A DNA stretch of 15,631 nucleotides from an uncultured Planctomycetales bacterium (GTDB taxonomy: Bacteria > Planctomycetota > Planctomycetia > Pirellulales > Thermoguttaceae): the NCBI GenBank assembly GCA_937889015.1, contig CALARR010000153.1:1-15631 (forward strand), given 5' to 3'. The notes beneath the pieces are model-generated. The model was not told where the DNA came from. It saw only the letters and a list, made by a program, of their open reading frames with translations, and did no database searches. A program made the position numbers and the translations under genes. Below, in pieces: positions 6,867 through 13,769 of this stretch (the first letter of the stretch is position 1; each line of letters opens with the position of its first letter).

Positions 6867-9659
6867 ATGGGGAACGCACCGATGGATGCTGACCGATTAC
6901 GAGACGCCGCAGCCGTCTTGTGGATTCGCCCGTGCCGGACGGTTGTGTTCGCGTTCTTCTTGCTTGTGGCGATGGTGGTCTGGCAGGAGCCGAGGTCGCT
7001 GGGGCAGAACACGACCTGGCAGGGTGCGGAGGGAGGCAACTGGTCTGAGACGGCGAATTGGTCGAGCGGCGTGCCGACCCTGAGCCTGAACGCCGTGCTG
7101 GGCAACGGCAACCAGACCGTGCTGACGCAGAGCGATGCGGCGTGCAACAATCTGTACCTGGGCCAGGTCACGGGCAGTTCAGGATTGCTGCGAGTCCAAG
7201 CAGGTAACCTAACGGCTCAGGCGGACTTCTACGTCGGCAATTACGGCAACGGCGCGTTGAAGATTACGAATGGTGGTCAGGTCTCCAATGTCAACAGCGA
7301 CATTGCGTCGCGGGTTGGCTCCACGGGGAACGTCACTGTGCACGGGGCCAGTTCGACATGGACGATTTCCAAGTCACTTCAGGTTGGCACGAGAGGGAAC
7401 GGGACGTTGGCGATCACCAATGGTGGGCTGGTTTCTAGTACGCACGGCACAGTCGCCTACGAAGCCGGAGCTAGCGGGACTGTTGCCGTAGACGGAGTCG
7501 GTTCCACCTGGAACAACTCGTCAAGCTTGAGTGTGGGTAGAGTGGGTAATGGTGTTCTATCTATTGCGAATGGTGGCCACGTCTCCAATACAAACGCCAC
7601 CATCGGCTACTGGACCAACTCGACAGGCTATGTCAAGGTTGAAGGAAGTGGTTCGACTTGGGCTAATGTCGGGTATCTGTATGTGGGGCGCAGTGGCACC
7701 GGGACACTCGCCGTTGCCAATGGTGGCCAGGTCTCGAATGTCGGTGATAGCTACTTGGGCTCTAGCGGCGGCGTGACGGGGACCGTCGTTTTAGATGGTC
7801 TGGGTTCGACGTTTGCGACTTCCTCTGATCTCTATGTCGGGCACAGTGGCAACGGAGCTATTTCAATCACGAACGGCGCGCAACTTTCCAATGGGAGCGG
7901 AAAAGTAGGCTATTACGCGGGATCGGCGGGTAACGTGACGGTGAACGGGGCGGGTTCTACCTGGACGACCTCCAGTACTTGCTATCTGGGCTACAATGGT
8001 ACGGCCACGCTTGCCGTTGCCAAGGGCGGGGTCGTTGTCTCCAGTTCTGGCTACATCGCGTACGGAAGTGACGCGACGGCGACAGTCACTGTTGATGGTG
8101 AGAACTCTGCTTGGCACAACAAGAATGACCTTACTGTGGGACGAGACGGCAACGGTACGCTGTCGATTCTCAATGGTGGTTACGTCTCAAGTGCGTACAG
8201 TCGGGTTGGCGGGTCGCTTGGCTTTTCTGGTGCAGCCAACATCGATGGGGCTAAATCCGTATGGATCACCAGCAACTTGCTGGTATACAACGGTATGATG
8301 AGCATCACTAATGGTGGTTCGGTGTCCAGTACCGGCTCGGCCTCAGTTGGTTACAACCACCTCACCTCGGCCAACGTGACCGTACGTGGGGTTGGTTCCA
8401 ATTGGACGAATTCTCTGTCCCTGACGGTCAGTGGCAAGGGTGTCGTGGCAATTGCCGACGGTGGAAAGGTCTACAATACCGACGGTCGTGTTGGGTATGC
8501 TGATTGGGCCACGAGCGCCGTCACTGTCGAGGGTGAGGATTCCGCGTGGGTCAACTCCGCGATGTTGAGTGTCGGTTCACTTGGCTACGGTACCTTAGCG
8601 ATCACGCGTAGCGGACAGGTTTCGAATACCGATGGTTACGTGGGCCGGTCCAGCGGTGGTGTCGGCATTGTCACCGTGACCGGCAACGGTTCGGTGTGGA
8701 CCAATTCCGGCAACTTGACGATCGGAGGCAACAACACGGCGGCCGGCGGCACGGGCACGGTCACGGTCAGCGATGGCGGACTGCTGAGCGTGGCGGGGAC
8801 ACTCCGCGTGTGGAACACGGGCACGTTGACCGTGGATGGCGGAACGCTGTCGGCCGGGGTCCTGGCGGGCAACGGAACGATCCAGCTGAAGAACCTCGTG
8901 GGCAGCGCGGAACTGACCCTCGGGTCGGCCAATGTCGACGGCGTCTTCGCGGGCACGATCGGCGAGGGGAGCGGTTCGCCGGTGGCATTGGTCAAGGTCG
9001 GCAGCGGCGCGCAGATGCTGGCCGGGAACAACACCTACAGCGGTGGGACCACGGTCAGCGGCGGCACGCTGTTGGCCACCAATAGCGAAGGCTCGGCCAC
9101 CGGCTCCGGCGCGGTGGTGGTGCAGGCCGGGGCCACCCTGGGCGGCAACGGCACCGTGGGGGCCAGCGGTGCGACGGTGAGCATCGAAGCTGGAGGTACC
9201 TTGGCCCCCGGCTCCAGCCCGGGCGTGTTGAGCGTGTTGGGCGACCTGGCAATTGACACGGGGGCCCTGCTCTCCTTTGAACTGGACGACCCGCACAGCC
9301 CCTCGCTGGTGAGCGACAAGATCGACGTGGCGGGCACGTTGACGCTGGCCGAGGGCGTGTTGCTGGATGTGGCGATCGACAGCGCGTACACGCCGCAGTT
9401 GGGCGATCAGTGGACGCTGTTGGAGTACTCAAATCTATCGGGCGATGCCAGCGACATCACGCTGCGGAACGTGACCTCGCGCTTGGGCGATGCCTTGGAG
9501 GTCAGTCTGGCGGCCGACGCCAACAACCTGGTGATGACGGTCACGGCCGTGCCGGAACCCTCGACGCTGGCGATGTTGGCGGGCAGCGGGTTGATAGCCG
9601 CGTGGGCTTATGCGCGCCGGCGGCGAAGGAAGAACGTGGAAGAGACGAACCCAGCCTGA
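6867..9659 (+). CDS. Secreted PEP-CTERM protein with T5SS/PEP-CTERM-associated and autotransporter-type beta repeats
   Basis: This 930-residue exported surface or matrix protein is probably a beta-solenoid. It has a signal peptide (charged start, hydrophobic core VVFAFFLLVAMVVW at about 26-39), then the NTTWQG...GNWSETANWSSGVPT opening typical of these proteins. Ten ~50-residue repeats fill residues 128-627, plus a half unit. An autotransporter-associated beta-strand repeat follows (KVGSGAQMLAGNNTYSGGTTVSGGTLLATN region, 709-739), then LAPGSSPGVLSVLGDL (779-795). The C-terminus has the sorting signal VPEPSTLAMLAGSG (PEP at 896-898), a hydrophobic helix and RRRRRK, the exosortase tail. Such proteins are cut by an exosortase and released or anchored; no exosortase gene is in this window. 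The start could instead be the ATG at 6882, which has GGGGAA 7 bases upstream and keeps the whole signal peptide. The ligand is unknown. Confidence 0.92.
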   Translation: MGNAPMDADRLRDAAAVLWIRPCRTVVFAFFLLVAMVVWQEPRSLGQNTTWQGAEGGNWSETANWSSGVPTLSLNAVLGNGNQTVLTQSDAACNNLYLGQVTGSSGLLRVQAGNLTAQADFYVGNYGNGALKITNGGQVSNVNSDIASRVGSTGNVTVHGASSTWTISKSLQVGTRGNGTLAITNGGLVSSTHGTVAYEAGASGTVAVDGVGSTWNNSSSLSVGRVGNGVLSIANGGHVSNTNATIGYWTNSTGYVKVEGSGSTWANVGYLYVGRSGTGTLAVANGGQVSNVGDSYLGSSGGVTGTVVLDGLGSTFATSSDLYVGHSGNGAISITNGAQLSNGSGKVGYYAGSAGNVTVNGAGSTWTTSSTCYLGYNGTATLAVAKGGVVVSSSGYIAYGSDATATVTVDGENSAWHNKNDLTVGRDGNGTLSILNGGYVSSAYSRVGGSLGFSGAANIDGAKSVWITSNLLVYNGMMSITNGGSVSSTGSASVGYNHLTSANVTVRGVGSNWTNSLSLTVSGKGVVAIADGGKVYNTDGRVGYADWATSAVTVEGEDSAWVNSAMLSVGSLGYGTLAITRSGQVSNTDGYVGRSSGGVGIVTVTGNGSVWTNSGNLTIGGNNTAAGGTGTVTVSDGGLLSVAGTLRVWNTGTLTVDGGTLSAGVLAGNGTIQLKNLVGSAELTLGSANVDGVFAGTIGEGSGSPVALVKVGSGAQMLAGNNTYSGGTTVSGGTLLATNSEGSATGSGAVVVQAGATLGGNGTVGASGATVSIEAGGTLAPGSSPGVLSVLGDLAIDTGALLSFELDDPHSPSLVSDKIDVAGTLTLAEGVLLDVAIDSAYTPQLGDQWTLLEYSNLSGDASDITLRNVTSRLGDALEVSLAADANNLVMTVTAVPEPSTLAMLAGSGLIAAWAYARRRRRKNVEETNPA
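7248..8747 (+). repeat. Ten tandem ~50-residue T5SS/PEP-CTERM-associated repeat units
   Basis: Each unit follows the pattern N-G-x-L-x-I-x-N-G-G-x-V-S-N-x...V-G-Y...G-x-V-T-V-x-G-x-G-S-x-W-x-N-S-x-x-L-x-V-G. Unit lengths, in order, are 50, 50, 50, 51, 50, 50, 47, 49, 49 and about 54 residues. Units 7, 8 and 9 are shortened around the unit junction, and the block 4 and 7 units lack the usual tryptophan or glycine at single places. The family fits the repeat described as T5SS/PEP-CTERM-associated. At DNA level the units are diverged, not copies of one another, so recent slippage is unlikely. Confidence 0.9.
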
Positions 9660-9694
9660 GTAAATTGTTGCCCAGCGGGGCTTGGAGGGCTGGC

Positions 9695-9718
9695 GTTGCG
9701 AGGCTGGAGCTTCGTGAC
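9695..9718 (+). repeat. Palindromic element, copy A (degenerate)
   Basis: Arms GTTGCGAGGCT (9695-9705) and AGCTTCGTGAC (9708-9718) surround a GG centre. All three departures from perfect pairing are G-T wobbles, so an RNA hairpin would still form. It is followed by GAGGGG, as is copy B at 9789. It lies between two convergently read genes. Confidence 0.75.
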
Positions 9719-9750
9719 GAGGGGGCAACGATCGGGTACGAGAGGGATTC

Positions 9751-9777
9751 ACCACGGAGTCACGGAGAGCACGGAGG
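9751..9777 (+). repeat. Tandem CACGGAG repeat
   Basis: Three imperfect units of CACGGAG occur at short spacing (cacggagt, cacggagag, cacggagg). This type of tandem motif is commonly scattered between genes in planctomycetes and several other phyla. It separates palindrome copies A and B. Confidence 0.65.
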
Positions 9778-9788
9778 AGCGGCGCAGC

Positions 9789-9812
9789 GTTACGAAGCTG
9801 GAGCTTCGTAAC
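9789..9812 (+). repeat. Palindromic element, copy B (perfect)
   Basis: Arms GTTACGAAGCT (9789-9799) and AGCTTCGTAAC (9802-9812) are perfect 11-base complements around a GG centre. It resembles a REP-type element. Copies A and B lie 94 bases apart in the same orientation and share the flanks GC before and GAGGGG after. Confidence 0.8.
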
Positions 9813-9847
9813 GAGGGGAAGACGGGGGGCGGATCTGGAACAGGGCG

Positions 9848-9878
9848 GGTTCTTTGCTGCGCTCAGGATGACAGAATT
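9848..9878 (-). repeat. Widespread intergenic motif (ttcTTtGCTGCGCTCAGgATGACA type)
   Basis: The block around TTTGCTGCGCTCAGGATGAC is a motif familiar from many bacterial genomes, where it often gives spurious peptides containing CHPERSK/CHPERSE; that peptide appears here on the minus strand. It is treated as non-coding repeat DNA. With the elements at 9695, 9751 and 9789 it fills the 9660-9902 gap, leaving no room for a gene. Confidence 0.6.
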
Positions 9879-9902
9879 CGGCGCGGGTTTCTGCGTCCGG
9901 AA

Positions 9903-10610
9903 CTACTTCGCAGGCTCTCTGGAAAAGAGGCCGCGGCGGAGGGCTTTCCAGTAGGCGGCCTGGAGATAGTAGATCCCGCAACTGGAGACGCGGTCGTAGT
10001 CCAGACGCGTGATGGCCCGGAGCAGCAGTTCCTGCTGTTCGTCGGGGAAGGGCTGGGATTCGGCCATGAGTTGGGTGAGGGCGGCCTCGCCGCTCTCGCG
10101 GATGCAATACCAGACCTGGCGGTATTCGCCCTTCAGTCCGCCGCTAACGCGCCAGTCGGGGCCGACCATGGTCAATTCAAGTTTCGCGGCGTTGCGGTGG
10201 GCGTTGGCGGCGCGCAGGGCGCAGCGCTGGGCAAGCATGGCCATGATCTGGCGCATCTGGCTCTTCAGCCCGGCGTCCTGCTCCAGGGCCTCCAGGAGTT
10301 CCAGCGAGCACTGCATCTGCAGCAGGGCGTAGGTGGGCTGGTTCTGCTCGACAACGTGCGATTGCTCGATAGCCGGGAGCATGTACTTGCGGTAGAGGTC
10401 GTGGTACTGCTGCTTGCCGGTGGTGTTCCAGGCCGCGGCGTAGAACATGGGCAGGCGCGCGGCCTCGTGGCCTTTGACGCTCCACATGCGGCTGATGCCG
10501 CGTGCGTCGCGCTGGCCGTCGGCGCGGAGGGAGTCGTAGTCGTTTTCGGGCGTGACGTTGCGCGTCATGCGGTCGGCGATGGCGGAGAGGATGACGCCAA
10601 TGGCGGATTT
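9903..10610 (-). pseudogene. N-terminally truncated remnant of an unrecognised, helix-rich protein
   Basis: A convincing coding frame ends with TAG at 9903-9905 and reads back to about 10610 (about 235 residues), rich in helices and aromatic residues: DYDSLRADGQRDARGISRMW, later GPDWRVSGGLKGEYRQVWYC, then SSCGIYYLQAAYWKALRRG. The alternation of helices suggests the last part of an alpha/alpha-barrel protein such as those related to polysaccharide-processing enzymes, but that is only an impression and I do not recognise the family. The frame has no SD-supported start; the first ATG (10568) already lies inside protein-like sequence. Beyond 10610 the reading abruptly becomes low-complexity and meets two CACAGAGG units. 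I therefore read it as a gene whose 5' part was lost. A real shortened gene starting at 10568 (221 residues) is the alternative. Confidence 0.6.
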
Positions 10611-10616
10611 GGTCTG

Positions 10617-10632
10617 CACAGAGGCACAGAGG
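10617..10632 (+). repeat. CACAGAGG tandem pair
   Basis: Two exact 8-base units lie head to tail, at the point where the remnant on the minus strand loses coding character. This is a short member of a repeat family that is widespread in intergenic DNA. Confidence 0.65.
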
Positions 10633-10752
10633 GGCGCGGTCCAAAGTCTACAAGTTTCGGGCCAAGATCTCCTTGACCGGTGTTTGCGCGAGGGGGGAAG
10701 ATGGGGGCTGGTGGAGCCGCGTGCGGGTCGCGCTGGAGGCAGACGAGGACCA

Positions 10753-10790
10753 CGGTGGGGCCGGCCCACCGTCCTGCCGGTGCAGGCAGG
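10753..10790. repeat. Two tandem hairpins upstream of the Tat-exported oxidoreductase
   Basis: CGGTGGG/CCCACCG (10753-10759 and 10765-10771, 5-base loop) is followed after one base by CCTGCC/GGCAGG (10773-10778 and 10785-10790, 6-base loop). They sit 58 bases before the next start codon. Without a T tract they do not look like a classic terminator; a repeat element or leader structure is possible. The rest of 10633-10847 holds nothing I recognise. Confidence 0.6.
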
Positions 10791-10847
10791 CGAGCCAGCA
10801 GTGGCGCCCGAGGTTGAGGTCCCTTTTTCGAAACAGGGGGAGCAGTC

Positions 10848-12224
10848 ATGGATCGTGCAGAAAAGGCAGCGCAGAATCAGACCAGCGCCGCTTCGCGGCG
10901 GGAGTTTTTGAAGGTAAGTGGCACGCTGGCCGCGGGATCGGCCTTGACCGGGGTGGCCATTCCCCATGTGCATGCGGCGGAAGACAACACGATCCGCCTG
11001 GCGTTGATCGGTTGCGGCGGCCGCGGCAGCGGGGCGGCGGTGAACGCCTTCGAATCGCCCAATGGGCCGGTGAAGCTGTATGCGATGGCCGACCTGTTCG
11101 AGAAGCGGCTGCAGTTGTCGCACAAGAACCTCAGCCGGCTGCACGCGGACAAGATCGACGTGCCGGCCGAGCGGCAATTCCTGGGTTTTGACGCGTATAA
11201 GAAGGCGATCGACTGCCTGCGCCCGGGGCGCGACGTGGCGATGTTGACGGGCTACGCGGGGTTCCGGCCGATGCAACTGGAATACGCGGTTCAGAAGGGC
11301 GTACACGTGTTCATGGAGAAGTCGTTCGCGGTCGACCCGCCCGGCGCGCGGCGCGTGATCCAGGCCGGCGAAGCGGCGGCGAAGAAGAACCTGAAGATCG
11401 CCGCGGGCCTGATGTGCCGGCATTCGGTGAACCGGCAGGAGTTGATGAAGCGGATTCACGACGGGCAGTTGGGCCAGATCCTGCTGATTCGGGCCTACCG
11501 CATGCAGGGACTGGGGGCCATGAAGCCCAAGCCGGCCGACGAGTCGGAGTTGATGTTCCAGATCCGCAATTTCACCAAGTTCTATTGGGTGTCGGGCGGG
11601 CTGTGGGCGGAAATGGACATCCACCAGATCGACGAGATCTGCTGGCTGAAGGACGACGTCTATCCGGTGACGGCGCACGGGGTGGGCGGGCGCGTGGCCA
11701 ACAGCCAGGACGCGAGCCAGAACCTCGATTCGTTCTCGGCGGAGTGGACCTTCCCCGACGGGGCCAAGGCCTACGACGTGGTGCGCTACATTCCCAAGTG
11801 CTACAACGATTTTGTGACCTACGTGCACGGCACGAAGTGCGCGGCGCAGTTCTCGGGGAATATCCACGCCGGCACGGTGCGGATCTTCAAGGATCAGCGG
11901 ATCGACGAGAAGAACATCGCCTGGGAGGCGCCGAAGGAAGAGGCCACGCCGTGGCAGGCGGAGTGGAACGTGCTGCTGGACAACATCCGCCAGGACCGGC
12001 CGCAGAACGAGGCGAAGCGCGCGGCGCTGAGCAACCTGGCGGACATGATGGGGCGCGCGGCGATCCATTCGGGCCAGGTGATCACCTGGGACCAGGCCAT
12101 GGCCTCGAACTTCCAGTTCTGCTCGAACATCGACACGATGAACGAGAACAGCGAGCCGCCGGTGAAGCCGGACGCCAACGGCCGGTACCCCGTGCCCGTG
12201 CCCGGGCAGTGGGTGGAGATGTAG
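10848..12224 (+). CDS. Tat-exported Gfo/Idh/MocA family oxidoreductase
   Basis: This 458-residue NAD(P)-dependent sugar or polyol dehydrogenase-like protein is exported folded. The signal has a perfect twin-arginine motif SRREFLK (16-22), a hydrophobic stretch (23-38) and a likely cut near HVHAAED (41-46). The Rossmann fold starts IRLALIGCGGRGSG (49-62), the conserved EKSF block follows (157-160, equivalent to the EKP motif; proline is replaced by serine), and EMDIHQID (255-262) carries the histidine typical of the active site. The start is supported by GGGGGAG just upstream. It is the first gene of a rightward set and is closed by a strong terminator at 12280. Planctomycetes carry many such proteins near polysaccharide-degradation genes; the substrate cannot be read from the sequence. 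Confidence 0.93.
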   Translation: MDRAEKAAQNQTSAASRREFLKVSGTLAAGSALTGVAIPHVHAAEDNTIRLALIGCGGRGSGAAVNAFESPNGPVKLYAMADLFEKRLQLSHKNLSRLHADKIDVPAERQFLGFDAYKKAIDCLRPGRDVAMLTGYAGFRPMQLEYAVQKGVHVFMEKSFAVDPPGARRVIQAGEAAAKKNLKIAAGLMCRHSVNRQELMKRIHDGQLGQILLIRAYRMQGLGAMKPKPADESELMFQIRNFTKFYWVSGGLWAEMDIHQIDEICWLKDDVYPVTAHGVGGRVANSQDASQNLDSFSAEWTFPDGAKAYDVVRYIPKCYNDFVTYVHGTKCAAQFSGNIHAGTVRIFKDQRIDEKNIAWEAPKEEATPWQAEWNVLLDNIRQDRPQNEAKRAALSNLADMMGRAAIHSGQVITWDQAMASNFQFCSNIDTMNENSEPPVKPDANGRYPVPVPGQWVEM

Positions 12225-12279
12225 GATCGCCTTTGATTCCCTGGTTGCCTTGCGGCCCGGGAATCACGCGACCGTGGAT

Positions 12280-12312
12280 CGCCCCCGGCACGAGCGGCCG
12301 GGGGCGTTTTTT
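12280..12312 (+). terminator. Intrinsic terminator between the two Gfo/Idh/MocA genes
   Basis: CGCCCCCGGC (12280-12289) and GCCGGGGGCG (12297-12306) form a perfect 10-bp stem with a 7-base loop, directly followed by six T. It lies 55 bases past the stop of the first oxidoreductase and 31 bases before the ATG of the second. It is the only textbook terminator in the window. Confidence 0.93.
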
Positions 12313-12342
12313 CAAAACTCTGATCGTTGGGGAGAGATGCTC

Positions 12343-13359
12343 ATGCGTTGGCCTTCGATGTTGCTGGGCGTGCTGTGGATGTGTGCGGTGAGCGGATCGC
12401 AGGCGGCGGGGGCCGATGCGAAGCCGGCGGCGGCGATCCGCGTGGGGATCATCGGACTGGACGCACACGCAGTTCCGTGGACGAAGCTGATCAACGGCCC
12501 GGAGGCGGCGGCGCCCATCACGGACATGCGCGTTGTGGCGGCCTATCCCGCCTACAGCCCGGACATCCCGTTCAGCAACGACAAGATCCAGGGCAATATC
12601 GAGACGATGAAGGGGCTGGGCGTGGAGATCGTGGATTCGATCGAGGCCCTGCTGCCGAAGGTCGAGGCGGTGATGGTGTTGAGCATCGACGGCCGGCCGC
12701 ACTTGGCGCAGTGCCAGGCGGTGATCGCGGCGCGCAAGACGCTGTACGTGGACAAGCCGGTGGCCGCCTCGCTGGTGGATGCGATCAAGATCTACGACCT
12801 GGCGCGCAAGGCGGGGGTGCCGTGCTTTTCCAGCTCGTCGCTGCGTTACAGCACGGACTTCATCAACGTGCAGAAGGACCCGAAGATCGGCAAGGTGCTG
12901 GGCTGCGACGCCTACAGTTCCAACGCGCCCCTGGAACCGAGCCATCCGGACCTGTTCTACTATGGGATCCACGGCAGCGAGTTGCTGTTTACGATCATGG
13001 GGCCGGGCTGCCAGAGCGTGACCCGAGTGAAGACGGAAACGGCCGACCTGGCCGCAGGCGTGTGGGCCGACGGCCGGCTGGGAACGCTGCGCGGGATCCT
13101 GAAGGGGCGCACGGGCTTTGGCGCGACGGTGTTCGGCGAGAAGGGCGTGGCGCAGGCCGGCAAGTTCGAAGGCTACGCACCGCTGGTGGCGGAGATTGCC
13201 AAGTACTTCAAGACGGGCCAACCGCCGGTATCGGAGGCGGTGACCTTGGAGATCTACGCCTTCATGGAAGGGGCGGACGAGAGCAAGCGGCAAGGCGGCT
13301 GCCCGGTACTGTTGGAGGATGTGCTGAAGAAGGCGCGCGCGGCGGCCGGGGTCCAGTAG
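12343..13359 (+). CDS. Secreted Gfo/Idh/MocA-like oxidoreductase
   Basis: This 338-residue protein has a Sec-type signal peptide (RWPSMLLGVLWMCAVSGSQA, 2-21) and no twin arginine. The nucleotide-binding fold starts at IRVGIIGLDAH (32-42), where the usual GxGxxG is altered to GLDAHA. The block normally reading EKP is VDKPVA (136-141). The C-terminal half has FYYGIHGSELLF (205-216) with H210 at the usual catalytic histidine region. I chose ATG 12343 because GGGGAGAG ends 6 bases before it; the ATG at 12337 directly abuts that site and is less likely, and the frame open back to 12250 runs across the terminator. Because the dinucleotide loop is atypical, cofactor binding may be weak or different. 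Substrate unknown. Confidence 0.88.
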   Translation: MRWPSMLLGVLWMCAVSGSQAAGADAKPAAAIRVGIIGLDAHAVPWTKLINGPEAAAPITDMRVVAAYPAYSPDIPFSNDKIQGNIETMKGLGVEIVDSIEALLPKVEAVMVLSIDGRPHLAQCQAVIAARKTLYVDKPVAASLVDAIKIYDLARKAGVPCFSSSSLRYSTDFINVQKDPKIGKVLGCDAYSSNAPLEPSHPDLFYYGIHGSELLFTIMGPGCQSVTRVKTETADLAAGVWADGRLGTLRGILKGRTGFGATVFGEKGVAQAGKFEGYAPLVAEIAKYFKTGQPPVSEAVTLEIYAFMEGADESKRQGGCPVLLEDVLKKARAAAGVQ

Positions 13360-13440
13360 GATTTGCGGCGGTTGCGGGGGGATTTGCTTGTGTAAGAAGG
13401 AGAAAAGGGAAAGGGGGAAGACGGGGAACAACAAGGAACC

Positions 13441-13466
13441 GCAGATGGACGCGGATGAACGCGGAT
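13441..13466 (+). repeat. Tandem 10-base repeat, GCGGATGAAC type
   Basis: Three units follow one another: GCAGATGGAC, GCGGATGAAC and the partial GCGGAT. This is a widespread intergenic tandem motif. It is not CRISPR: the units abut and there are no spacers. Confidence 0.7.
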
Positions 13467-13645
13467 CAGTGTCATCGCAGTGATGCGCGGTGGTTTTGCC
13501 CGTTCAGCCCGTGCCTGAGGTTGCCAACTGGCATTCTCGAAGCCGCCTTGCAGGACGGAAATGCACCATGCGCGGCGGGCCTGGTTGCAGGGGTGAGTTG
13601 GGGCGGGGTAGACTGGTAGCGAGCGGATCAGGGATGGTTGACGAT

Positions 13646-13733
13646 CTGGCCCACGGGTTGGCTGGGAACAGTCGGAAGTGGGCAGGTTTGCCGCGAGTCG
13701 GGCGATGGGGGCAGGTTGGCAACCTGGCCCACG
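13646..13733. repeat. Direct and inverted repeat cluster upstream of the hydrolase
   Basis: CTGGCCCACG occurs at 13646-13655 and again at 13724-13733. Between them GGCAGGTTTGCC (13681-13692) partly repeats the palindrome CAGGTTG-G-CAACCTG (13712-13726). These resemble the planctomycete intergenic palindromes seen at 9695 and 9789 in kind, though the sequence is different. Confidence 0.6.
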
Positions 13734-13769
13734 ATTGATTGGGCCATACTGACAGGGGAGGATGCAGCG

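Larger units (their letters stand above)
13360..13769. other. 410-base intergenic region with several repeat families
   Basis: No gene is supported here. It holds a purine-rich run (13394-13426), a 10-base tandem repeat (13441-13466) and a cluster of short direct and inverted repeats (13646-13733). The stretch 13500-13600 is unassigned. It separates the second oxidoreductase from the hydrolase gene, which has its own SD. Confidence 0.7.

Noticed and set aside
9746..9812. Possible CRISPR-like array from the clustered short repeats.
   Set aside because: The units are 7-8 bases or palindromes of different families, without regular spacers; no cas gene is visible.
9903..12068. A 721-residue open frame on the minus strand spanning the remnant and the Tat-exported oxidoreductase.
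   Set aside because: Its first two thirds is the antisense of the oxidoreductase gene and is low-complexity (arginine, histidine, leucine). Only the last ~235 codons look like protein.
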